From Scatosoma sp048465415 (GTDB lineage Bacteria; Bacillota; Clostridia; Christensenellales; Borkfalkiaceae): a DNA stretch of 64,000 nucleotides. The stretch is from contig DBFWLO010000015.1 in assembly GCA_048465415.1 (NCBI GenBank), forward strand, positions 1 to 64,000. Reading direction: 5' to 3'. The position numbers were made by a program, and so were the translations under genes. The notes under the pieces were generated by a model. That model had not been told where the DNA came from and ran no database searches. It was given only the letters and a program-made list of their open reading frames with translations. Within the stretch, counting starts at the first letter, position 1. Every line of letters begins with the position of its first letter. Below are positions 7,175 to 15,242 of the stretch, piece after piece.

Positions 7175-7861
7175 ATGGAACCGAACGAATACGAAGTCGC
7201 GGAGGACATGCTCATCGACGGATTGAAAATCATTCAGGACACGCGTTTTTATCGGTTCACTTCCGATTCCGTACTTTTATCCCGCTTCGCGCGGGCGAAA
7301 GCGGGGGATACGGTCGCGGATTTCTGCGCGGGAAGCGGAATCGTCGCCTTTCATTTTTACGCGCTGCACCGCGGCGTCAAAGGGCTTTCGTTCACCCTCT
7401 TCGAGATGCAGGAGGAACTCAGCCGGCTCTCGGCAAAGACGGCGGCGCTCAACGGCTTTGAAAATTTCACGTTCGAAAACTGTAAAATTCAGGAGATTCC
7501 CGCCTCCTACCGCGAAAAGTTTTCGTTGATTCTCTGCAATCCGCCCTATGAGCGGGGCGGGCTGGAAAACGAGGACTATAAAAAAGCGGTCTGCCGCAAG
7601 GAAATTTCGGTCACGCTCCGCGACGTCGCCCAAGCCGCGGCCAAACAGCTTAAATTCGGCGGCCGGCTCGTCCTCGTCAACCGCGCCGACCGGCTCGCCG
7701 AAGTGTGCTATACTCTCCGCGAAGCGGGGCTGGAAGTCAAGCGCGTGCAGTTTGTCTCCGGCAAAGCGGGCGCGGAACCCTATCTGCTGCTCGCGGAGGC
7801 CGTGAAGGGCGGAAAGCCTTGCACGAAACTGCTTCCCACCCTCGTCAACGGCCGCTTTTGA
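7175..7861 (+). CDS. TrmN6-like tRNA (adenine-N6) methyltransferase
   Basis: 228-residue SAM-dependent methyltransferase. After a short N-terminal region (DGLKIIQDTRFYRFTSDSVLLSRFA, typical of the YfiC/TrmN6 group) come the SAM loop (VADFCAGSGIVAF, ~50-62) and the catalytic NPPY (~127-130), which targets an exocyclic adenine amino group. Family members modify A37 of tRNA-Val; that substrate is inferred. The ATG at 7175 follows GAGGAG at the right spacing; an in-frame TTG at 7157 is less likely. It forms an operon with rsmI, 53 nt downstream. Confidence 0.85.
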   Translation: MEPNEYEVAEDMLIDGLKIIQDTRFYRFTSDSVLLSRFARAKAGDTVADFCAGSGIVAFHFYALHRGVKGLSFTLFEMQEELSRLSAKTAALNGFENFTFENCKIQEIPASYREKFSLILCNPPYERGGLENEDYKKAVCRKEISVTLRDVAQAAAKQLKFGGRLVLVNRADRLAEVCYTLREAGLEVKRVQFVSGKAGAEPYLLLAEAVKGGKPCTKLLPTLVNGRF

Positions 7862-7914
7862 CGGGGTTTTCGTTTCCCGTGAAACGGGGAAAATTGCGGA
7901 AAAAAGGAGAAAAA

Positions 7915-8718
7915 ATGATCTATTTTGTGGCGACGCCGATCGGGAATTTAAAAGATATCACCCTCCGCGCGCTCGAAACTTTGAAGGCGGCGGACGCGAT
8001 CTTCTGCGAGGACACGCGGCACACGCTGCGGCTGCTCAACGCCTACGAGATCAAAAAACCGCTCTTTGCCTGCCACAAATTCAACGAGCGGGAAGCCGGG
8101 GAAAAGATCCTCGCCCTGTCCCGCGAGGGCAAAGAGATCGCCGTCGTCTCGGACGCGGGCACGCCCGTCGTTTCCGATCCGGGGAACACGGTGTGCAAAA
8201 TTCTGCGCGAAGCGGGGGAAGCGTACACGCTGATCCCCGGCCCCAGCGCCTTCGTCGCGGCGCTCGTACTTTCCGCCTTGCCGGCCGACAGGTTTGCGTT
8301 CATCGGCTTTCTGCCCGATAAACAGAGCGAAAAGAGAACGTTGCTCGAACGGTATAAACAGCTCGACATGACGCTCGCTTTTCATTGCGCGCCCCAGGAC
8401 GTGGACAAGGATATCCGCGCCATGTACGAGGTATTCGGCGACCGCCGCGCCGTCGCGGTGCGGGAGATCACCAAGATCCACGAAGAGAGCGTCGCGTTTC
8501 GCTTATCGGAAGGGTTCGCCGGCGAGAAACGCGGCGAATACGTGCTCGTCGTGGAGGGCGCGGGCGAAAAGATAAACCCCCGCAACGCGCTTTCTCCCCG
8601 GGAACATATCCTCTCCTATATCTCCGAGGGGCTGGACAAAAAAGAGGCGCTCAAACGTGCCGCCAAGGACCGCGGCGTTGCCAAATCCGAGCTTTATCCT
8701 TTCTCCATCGACCTCTGA
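7915..8718 (+). CDS. rsmI: 16S rRNA 2'-O-ribose C1402 methyltransferase RsmI
   Basis: 267-residue tetrapyrrole-methylase-fold protein that methylates the ribose of C1402 in the 16S rRNA decoding centre. Family signatures are all present: FVATPIGNLKDITLRAL at the N-terminus, CEDTRHT, VSDAGTPVVSDPG, PGPSA and FIGFLP. The C-terminal helical part (REHILSYISEG...KKEALKRAAKDRGVAKSELY) is also typical. The ATG at 7915 follows AAAGGAG; longer in-frame starts lie inside the upstream methyltransferase gene and are rejected. Co-transcribed with the TrmN6-like gene and closed by a terminator. Confidence 0.95.
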   Translation: MIYFVATPIGNLKDITLRALETLKAADAIFCEDTRHTLRLLNAYEIKKPLFACHKFNEREAGEKILALSREGKEIAVVSDAGTPVVSDPGNTVCKILREAGEAYTLIPGPSAFVAALVLSALPADRFAFIGFLPDKQSEKRTLLERYKQLDMTLAFHCAPQDVDKDIRAMYEVFGDRRAVAVREITKIHEESVAFRLSEGFAGEKRGEYVLVVEGAGEKINPRNALSPREHILSYISEGLDKKEALKRAAKDRGVAKSELYPFSIDL

Positions 8719-8764
8719 GCGCGGGTTCCGTAAATAATCCCGCCGCTTATTCCGTATAATATGG

Positions 8765-8808
8765 AAAAGACTCCTCCGCACGGCCGTAAGGACTGTGCGG
8801 TCTTTTTT
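8765..8808 (+). terminator. terminator of the TrmN6/rsmI operon
   Basis: CCGCAC/GTGCGG stem extended by AAAAGA/TCTTTT around a small bulge, ending in a T run. Confidence 0.75.
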
Positions 8809-8861
8809 GTGAAATATCGACAAAAAGTCATAAAAAAGTATGATAAAATAGTCGTCTGCGC

Positions 8862-8890
8862 TTGACTTATTCCGGGATAAGTTTTATAAT
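8862..8890 (+). promoter_or_regulatory. promoter of the large lipoprotein gene
   Basis: TTGACT (8862-8867), 17-nt spacer, TATAAT (8885-8890). It lies inside the longest open frame, which shows that translation starts later, at 8985. Confidence 0.9.
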
Positions 8891-8984
8891 ACTTTCGTGG
8901 GGGCGGCTGAGCGAGGTTTATGCGGGCTGCGTCCCGGACGAAAGGAAGCAACGGATACTCAGGGAAAGGAGACAAGAGGAAAGA

Positions 8985-11900
8985 ATGAAAAGCAATCGAA
9001 AAAGGATCGGAACGATCGTTTCCGCCGGTATTTTATGTATAGGGCTGACGCTCGCGGCGGCGGGGTGCAGCGGCATGAAGATCAATACGGGCGAGATCCG
9101 CGCGGAAGGGGAGACGACGATTATCGAGACGCCGACCAAGTCGGTGCGGGACTATTCCGCCGCGGAGAACGCGTACATCGTGGCGGGCAGGCTGAAAAAT
9201 CTCCCTTCTTACCGGAGCGAAATCGTTGGCGAAACGGTTTCCGCGATGCCCAAATATACGCAGAAAATAGAAGATATACACATCAAGAACGGCAAAGAGT
9301 CGTATGCGCAGGCAACGTCGACTTCTTTGTTTGTGAACGTGGGCAAACAGGCGTTTTTCAAGGGAAACAAAGTCGTGATGAGAGACGCGGCCAACGTGAG
9401 CAAGGACGAATGGAAGGACAGCTTCTCGGTGACGACGCTGGAAGAATACCGCTCCAAGATCGGCGGCGAGCCGACCGCGCTCTCCAATTATATCCTCAAC
9501 GACGAGACGATCAAGAGCGCGGAGCGGATCCCTTCGACGGCGGAAAACGAGTATACCTTCCGCTACGAGATCGATCCCGTGTTCGGCACTTCCCGCTATG
9601 CGGTGAAGATGATGAATTACGCCGCGCTCAAAAGCCTGCCGGAGTTCGAGAGCTGTACTTTGGAACTCACTTTCGACAAGGACTGGAACCCCGTTTCTCT
9701 GACGGCGAAAGACAAATATAAGATCGCCTACGGGGTTATGAATCTGAGCTGCACCTCCACGCTTACGGAGACGTTCTACGATATCGGCAAAGACCTGGAA
9801 ATCCCCGGCGCGGATCTGTTCCGCGCGCGCCTCGGCGACGACGCGACGGACATCGATCCGGACGACGGGGAGAAGGACGATCTCTCCGTACTCGCGGACG
9901 CGGTGCTCCACATGGATCTTGCGGGAGGACTGAAAATCAACGGCGCGCTGGACGCGGCGACGGCTTCGGGAACGATCTCTCTGCCGGTGGACGCGTGGCT
10001 GTCCTTCGATCTTGAAAAATTCGCTTCCGGCGGGCTTTCGGAGGCCTTCCGGGGCCGCGTGAACACGAACCTGTTCGGCGTGCCCGTGAAGATCCTCTAT
10101 CCGGGCGACGGCTGGCTGTATACGGACGTGGGCGGCGCGAAGTATAAATACGCGCTCGCCCCGTCGGAAGAGGGCGCGGAGCTCGAAGAGGTGCTCTCCT
10201 ACTTCCACGTCGAAAAAGTGGGCGAGAACGGCAATACATACGTCTATCAAGTAAGACTCAACGACGATAAAGCGGCGCTCGTCAATACGATGCTTGACGC
10301 GCTCGCGTCCCTGCTTCCCGATGCCGCGGGCGCGCTCAAAGATTTCTCGCTGAAAGAAGCGGGCGCGATGATTTCGATCTATAAGAAAGGAAACGAAGCC
10401 GGCCGGATCACCGCGGCGGCGGTGTTTGCGGACTTCGGCGCGGCGAAGCTGAATGCGGACGTGACCATTTCCGAGACGGCGGAAAAACTCCCCTCGGCCG
10501 AAGAGCTTGCTTCCTACGCGGAGGGCGGTCTCGAAAAACTTCTCTCGCAGTTCGTGGCGTTCATACAGGCCGCGGGCATGGATTTTAAGGGCGGTGTGAA
10601 GATCCGGGGCGATCTGAGCGTTGCGGCGTCGGGCGGCGAACCGTTGTCCCTGCCCGTGGACGCATGGCTGTCCTTCGATCTCGACAAATTGCTTTCGGAG
10701 GGCGCGGCGTCGGCGTTCCGGGCGCGGGCGAGCACGAAAATGCTCGGCGTGGGCGTGGAATTCCTCTATGCGGGCGACGGCTGGCTCTACGTCTCCGTGG
10801 GCAGTACCAAGTATAAATACGAACTTCCGGCGTCGGAAGGAAGCGCGGACGTTTCCGGACTCCTCGAATTCTTCACGTTCGCGAAGGAATCGGGAAGCGG
10901 CAATACTGGCGTATACAGACTGTCGCTGAGCGAGAAGCTGCTGGGAACGATCAACGCCGCGCTCGGGGAATTTACCTCGACGCTGCCGGAAGCGGCCGGC
11001 GCTTTGAAAGACCTTTCCGCGCGGGAAATAAGCGCGCTTATCACCGTGAGGCGGGGCGCGAACGAACTCGGCAGAATCACGGGCGCGGAACTGGTCGCCG
11101 ACTTCGGCGCCGCGGAGCTGACCGCGGACTTGACGATCGCGGAAGGCGGGGAGACGCTGCCTTCGGCGGAAGAACTCGCCGCTTATACGGAAGGCGACGC
11201 GGCGAAACTTGCCGCCAACTTCGGCGCGGTGCTGAAAATAGCGGGCGGCTTCGCCGGACTCGACTGGACGACGGGAATCAAGACCGAAATCAACGTGGGC
11301 GTGGATTCTTTGATGGTCGTGCCCCTGCCCGCCGAGATCCAGATCGTACCCGAAGCTCTTTTGACGGGGAACGTCTTCGGCGCGATCCGTGTGCGCGTAA
11401 AATTCGAACTCGGCCTGATGTTCGGCCAGCCGGGGATAGAGATTTACTATGAGAACGGCATGCTCTACGTCTTTAACACGGCGCAGGCGGGCAATACCGT
11501 CTATGCGACCTCGGTTTCGACGGTGGACGTCAAAGCCGCGCTGGGCGGACTGGTGATGGATAACGTGGGCGCTTTAATCGGCAGCGATTTCGACTTCGTC
11601 GGTTTCCTTGCCGAAGCCGCGATGAACTCGGCGACGGAAATCTCCTCGCCCGCCGAAGGCGTGACGAGAGTGGAACTGCACCTGAGCGAAGGGATCACCG
11701 CCCTGCTCGGCGCGGGGTATTCCTCGATTATCAAAACGGTTCTGGAAATGGATTTCAGCGCCATGGGCACGATGGGCGCGTTCGTGCAGGCGATTCTTCA
11801 AGGCTTCGATTTCCCCATCGAGAGAACGAGCGTGCGCGCGGATTTCAAAGACGATAAACTTTCCGCGATTTCCCTGCGGCTTACCAACGACAGCGAAGCG

Positions 11901-13352
11901 ACCGACGACGAGGGAAAGTCTTTCCTCGCGGAACTGGATATAAACGAAACCCTCGCTGCCGGGGAAGCGGAGGAAATCTTCGCGGGACTTCAAAACTATC
12001 TCGCGGCGATCGAGGAAGGCGCGGAGGTGCAGGCTCTGTTGGCGAAACTCAAAGCGGACGGCGTAGAGTGGCTGGGCGATTCTTACGGCGCGAAACTGGA
12101 CGAGGCGGAAGCCGCGTATAACGCTCTTTCCCCGGCGGCGCAAAAGACCGTGACGGACTATGCCGCCCTCGCGGAACTGAGAAAGGAATGGACGAAGCTC
12201 CGCGCTTCCGTGAATCAATTCGTAACGTACCTGGACGAACTGAAAACGTACGATTTTGCCGCGGAAGCGGATAAGATCGGCGGGTGCCTCGAAAAAATGA
12301 ACCCGCTGTTCGATGCCTTCGACCAAAGACAGGCCGAGTATCTCGGCGGATATGCGAAAGCGGAGTATCTGAAAATCCGCGAAGCGTATGAACGGGACGT
12401 TTCCGTAGCCGCTTTGATCGCGGACATCGATAAGCTTACGCGGGAGGAGTACCCGACTTCGGCGAAACTGTCCGCGGCGATCGCGGCGGCGGAAGCGCGT
12501 TACGAGGCGCTGTATGAAACGAGTAAGCCGCTCGTGACCAATTTTGCAAAGATCGAAGAGGCGCGCGCCGTGTGCGGAACGCTCGTACTGGAAGAGCTGA
12601 ACGCGTCGATGGCGAAAACGCTCGCCGATCTGGACGCGGTTTCGGCCTCGACGACGTACGACAGCGCGAAAACGCTCAAAGCGGAAGCCGACGGCTTGGC
12701 GGCGCAGTACGAAAAATTATCCGGGGCGGAACAGGCGCTCGTGACCAATTATGCCGCTTTCGCCGCGGCGCGGGAGAAATTCACCGCACGGCTCGGCGAT
12801 AATTTCAAAACGGCGGTCGACGCGCTCGGCGGCGTGGAAGGAATCGGGGCCGGCGACGCTGCGTTCGCGGCGCTCACGGCCGCGAAAAACTGGAAATCGC
12901 TGTTGACGGCTGCGCAGCTGACGGCGCTCAAAACGGAAGCCGATACGCTCGACGCCTGCGCGCAGCGGCACCGCAGCCTCGAAACGGGCAGCGTGGAAAG
13001 ATTGATAGCGGACATCGGCGCGGTCGAGTTCACGGACGAATGCCGGGCGAAGATTCTCGCCGCGCGCGCCGCTTATGAAAATCTCCGCGGCGAATATCTC
13101 ACCTGGTGCGCCAACCGCACCGACCTTTCCGCGGCCGAAGCGGAATACGTGAAATTGTCCGTCGCGGGACTGGACGCGGCGAAAGTCACGGAATCCGACC
13201 GGGCGCAGATCGAGCTCGCGAGAAGTCTCTATAACGAGGCGACGAGCGCGTACGCGAATAACTTCTCCTTTAAATATTCGATCAAGAGCCTTTTGCGCAC
13301 TTTCAATACCGAGCTTCAACGGCTGGAAGCCGCGCTCGCGGCGCTGGCCTGA
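8985..13352 (+). CDS. giant repeat-containing lipoprotein
   Basis: 1455-residue predicted cell-surface lipoprotein; function not recognised. The N-terminus has lysines/arginines, a hydrophobic stretch and a lipobox LAAAGC, so the mature protein begins at Cys ~28. The core holds two closely related ~222-residue units (starting near residues 309 and 531). Both contain LPVDAWLSFDL, GDGWLY and KYKY blocks and end in PSAEELASY or PSAEELAAY. A third, more divergent unit starts near 750. The repeats suggest a beta-rich LolA/LppX-like fold, which is inference. The C-terminal ~465 residues are helical repeats with a recurring LVTNYAAFAAAREKF-like phrase, similar to FIVAR-like spacer regions. The ATG at 8985 lies after the promoter and close to AGAGGAAAG. 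Monocistronic. Confidence 0.85.
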   Translation: MKSNRKRIGTIVSAGILCIGLTLAAAGCSGMKINTGEIRAEGETTIIETPTKSVRDYSAAENAYIVAGRLKNLPSYRSEIVGETVSAMPKYTQKIEDIHIKNGKESYAQATSTSLFVNVGKQAFFKGNKVVMRDAANVSKDEWKDSFSVTTLEEYRSKIGGEPTALSNYILNDETIKSAERIPSTAENEYTFRYEIDPVFGTSRYAVKMMNYAALKSLPEFESCTLELTFDKDWNPVSLTAKDKYKIAYGVMNLSCTSTLTETFYDIGKDLEIPGADLFRARLGDDATDIDPDDGEKDDLSVLADAVLHMDLAGGLKINGALDAATASGTISLPVDAWLSFDLEKFASGGLSEAFRGRVNTNLFGVPVKILYPGDGWLYTDVGGAKYKYALAPSEEGAELEEVLSYFHVEKVGENGNTYVYQVRLNDDKAALVNTMLDALASLLPDAAGALKDFSLKEAGAMISIYKKGNEAGRITAAAVFADFGAAKLNADVTISETAEKLPSAEELASYAEGGLEKLLSQFVAFIQAAGMDFKGGVKIRGDLSVAASGGEPLSLPVDAWLSFDLDKLLSEGAASAFRARASTKMLGVGVEFLYAGDGWLYVSVGSTKYKYELPASEGSADVSGLLEFFTFAKESGSGNTGVYRLSLSEKLLGTINAALGEFTSTLPEAAGALKDLSAREISALITVRRGANELGRITGAELVADFGAAELTADLTIAEGGETLPSAEELAAYTEGDAAKLAANFGAVLKIAGGFAGLDWTTGIKTEINVGVDSLMVVPLPAEIQIVPEALLTGNVFGAIRVRVKFELGLMFGQPGIEIYYENGMLYVFNTAQAGNTVYATSVSTVDVKAALGGLVMDNVGALIGSDFDFVGFLAEAAMNSATEISSPAEGVTRVELHLSEGITALLGAGYSSIIKTVLEMDFSAMGTMGAFVQAILQGFDFPIERTSVRADFKDDKLSAISLRLTNDSEATDDEGKSFLAELDINETLAAGEAEEIFAGLQNYLAAIEEGAEVQALLAKLKADGVEWLGDSYGAKLDEAEAAYNALSPAAQKTVTDYAALAELRKEWTKLRASVNQFVTYLDELKTYDFAAEADKIGGCLEKMNPLFDAFDQRQAEYLGGYAKAEYLKIREAYERDVSVAALIADIDKLTREEYPTSAKLSAAIAAAEARYEALYETSKPLVTNFAKIEEARAVCGTLVLEELNASMAKTLADLDAVSASTTYDSAKTLKAEADGLAAQYEKLSGAEQALVTNYAAFAAAREKFTARLGDNFKTAVDALGGVEGIGAGDAAFAALTAAKNWKSLLTAAQLTALKTEADTLDACAQRHRSLETGSVERLIADIGAVEFTDECRAKILAARAAYENLRGEYLTWCANRTDLSAAEAEYVKLSVAGLDAAKVTESDRAQIELARSLYNEATSAYANNFSFKYSIKSLLRTFNTELQRLEAALAALA

Positions 13353-13386
13353 ACCAGGCCCGGGCGGGTGTGAACGCAAACGGGCG

Positions 13387-13421
13387 AAAGCCGGGGGGAT
13401 ACGATCCCTCCGGCTTTTTTT
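13387..13421 (+). terminator. terminator of the large lipoprotein gene
   Basis: Stem AAAGCCGG-GGGAT / ATCCC-CCGGCTTT with a 3-nt loop, then a T run. Confidence 0.9.
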
Positions 13422-13512
13422 ACGGCTTTCGGGGTTGTCCGGGTGAAAAAACGGATAATTTTATGGCGCAAATTCGCAAAAAAAAGTATTTGAAAAAGAT
13501 CTTCGCAAACGA

Positions 13513-13541
13513 TTGTTATTTTTGCCGGCTGGATATATAAT
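13513..13541 (+). promoter_or_regulatory. promoter of the MATE gene
   Basis: TTGTTA (13,513-13,518), 17-nt spacer, TATAAT (13,536-13,541). Confidence 0.85.
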
Positions 13542-13660
13542 ATCACCAATCATAACGAGCCGGCCGTTCGCGGTTGCCGGACGGAACAGAGCTCGGATAT
13601 GGCCATAGGAGAAAATCGAGGGGAGAATGGCGGAGAAACTTTGATTTTCAGGGGTTTTCT

Positions 13661-15079
13661 ATGACGAAGGATCTAACGAAGGGCAGTCCCTTCAAACTAA
13701 TCCTCTTTTTCATGCTGCCGGTATTGCTGGGGAATATTTTCCAGCAGCTTTACAACATGGCGGACACGCTGATCGTGGGGCATACGGTTTCCACGGACGC
13801 GATGACGGGAGTGGGGAGCACGGGCTCCATCACCTTTTTGATTATCGGCTTCGCCTCGGGGCTGACGGCGGGCTTCGCGGTCAGAACCAGCCAGCGCTTC
13901 GGCGCCCGCGACGAAGAGGGCGTGAAAAAGAGCGTGGCGGTGTCCTTGGAGCTGTGTCTGCTTCTGACGCTGCTTCTGATGGCGGCGGCGATACCGCTCG
14001 CCGGCCCCCTGCTTCGGCTCATGCGCACGCCGGACAAATATTTCCGCTACGCGTATTCCTATCTCGTCGTCTGCTTCGGCGGGATCGGGGCGACGATCCT
14101 CTATAACATTTCCGCCGCGACGCTGCGGGCGATCGGGGACACGAAAACGCCGCTCGTCATTCTGCTCGCGTCGGCCTTTCTCAATATCGGCCTCGATCTT
14201 CTTTTCATCGTCGTTTTCAAAATGAAGTATACGGGCGCGGCGACGGCGACCGTCGTCAGCCAGTTCCTCGCGGGCGGGGGCGGGCTCGTCTATATGCTGA
14301 AAAAATATCCGCAGCTGAGGCCGCGGAAAGAGGACTGGAAGATAGACGGGAGGCTCTGGGGCGGGCACATCGGTCTCGGCCTTCCCATGGCCCTGCAATT
14401 CTCGATCACCGCGGTGGGCTGTATGATGCAGCAGACGGCGCTCAATTCGCTGAACGCGGAGCTGCCCGGCGTCGTCACGGCGTACACCGCGGCGTCCAAG
14501 ATCTGCAACATCACCGTCACGCCCTTCGACGCGCTCGGCGTCACGTTCGCCACCTACGCGGGGCAGAACTTCGGCGCGAAGGAATACGGCCGCATCAAGG
14601 ACGGCGTGTTCGCGGGGCTCTGGTTCTGTCTCGGGATCTGGATCCTCGGCGTCGTGTTCTGCGCCTTCCTCGGCAGTCCCCTGACGGGTGTATTCCTCGA
14701 CAAGACGACGGGCGACGCGCAGCTCTATTACACCGAGATGCTGGAATATTCCCGGACGTATCTCCTCTATCAGAGCGCGTTTTTCGGGCCGCTCGGCGTC
14801 ATTCACGTCTATCGCAACACCTTGCAGGGGATCGGGCGCTCGACGTTGACCATGCTCGCGGGCGTGACGGAACTCGTCGGCCGCGCGCTGTCCTCCTTCC
14901 TGTTCGTGGGGCTCTTCGGGTTTACGGGGATTTGTCTTTCCAATCCCACCGCCTGGATCGCGGCGGATCTGTTCCTCGTCGCCGCCTATTACCTGGTAAT
15001 CAGAAAATACCCCTCTCAGCGCTCTTACGGTTTCGGCAAAATGTTCCGGCTCCGCGCCAAATCGAAAGATCTTTCCTGA
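13661..15079 (+). CDS. MATE-family efflux transporter
   Basis: 472-residue inner-membrane exporter with about 12 predicted membrane helices in two similar halves, as in Na+- or H+-coupled MATE transporters. Typical family sequence includes GSPFKLILFFMLPVLLGNIFQQLYNMADTLIVG at the N-terminus and GLPMALQFSITAVGCMMQQ at the start of the second half. Substrate unknown; the family exports cationic drugs, and some members export metabolites. I chose ATG 13,661 because GGGG precedes it and the family starts here. The 87-nt in-frame extension upstream falls in the leader. Monocistronic, ended by a terminator. Confidence 0.92.
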   Translation: MTKDLTKGSPFKLILFFMLPVLLGNIFQQLYNMADTLIVGHTVSTDAMTGVGSTGSITFLIIGFASGLTAGFAVRTSQRFGARDEEGVKKSVAVSLELCLLLTLLLMAAAIPLAGPLLRLMRTPDKYFRYAYSYLVVCFGGIGATILYNISAATLRAIGDTKTPLVILLASAFLNIGLDLLFIVVFKMKYTGAATATVVSQFLAGGGGLVYMLKKYPQLRPRKEDWKIDGRLWGGHIGLGLPMALQFSITAVGCMMQQTALNSLNAELPGVVTAYTAASKICNITVTPFDALGVTFATYAGQNFGAKEYGRIKDGVFAGLWFCLGIWILGVVFCAFLGSPLTGVFLDKTTGDAQLYYTEMLEYSRTYLLYQSAFFGPLGVIHVYRNTLQGIGRSTLTMLAGVTELVGRALSSFLFVGLFGFTGICLSNPTAWIAADLFLVAAYYLVIRKYPSQRSYGFGKMFRLRAKSKDLS

Positions 15080-15094
15080 TCGTTCCGCCGCTTC

Positions 15095-15123
15095 GCCCCG
15101 AAGAAAATTCTTCGGGGCTTTTT
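15095..15123 (+). terminator. terminator of the MATE gene
   Basis: GCCCCGAAGAA/TTCTTCGGGGC stem with a short AAA-type loop, followed by five T residues. Confidence 0.9.
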
Positions 15124-15164
15124 CCCGCCGGGCGTCGGCCGGGGAGGGGCGAAGGCCCAAACAC

Positions 15165-15193
15165 TTGACAAACCGCGCGTTTTATGATAGCAT
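15165..15193 (+). promoter_or_regulatory. promoter of the feo cluster
   Basis: TTGACA (15,165-15,170), 17-nt spacer, TAGCAT (15,188-15,193). It excludes a TTG start at 15,165. No obvious Fur box is visible, although AT-rich sequence surrounds the -10. Confidence 0.82.
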
Positions 15194-15242
15194 AAAAGCG
15201 AATACAAAGACAAAAAGCCGAACGGCGAGGACGCGGAAATTT

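Larger units (their letters stand above)
13353..13660 (+). other. intergenic region with terminator, promoter and ~110-nt leader
   Basis: The 308 nt between the lipoprotein and MATE genes hold the terminator (13,387-13,421), a promoter (13,513-13,541) and a leader of about 110 nt. The leader can fold: a CCGG...CCGG stem at 13,560-13,580 and a GAAAATC/GATTTTC pairing whose 3' arm ends just before the CAGGGG ribosome site. A cis-regulatory role is possible, but I recognise no known riboswitch class. Confidence 0.45.

Noticed and set aside
15165..15242. Upstream TTG start of the FeoA-FeoB fusion
   Set aside because: The codon lies in the -35 hexamer of the promoter, so the transcript cannot include it.
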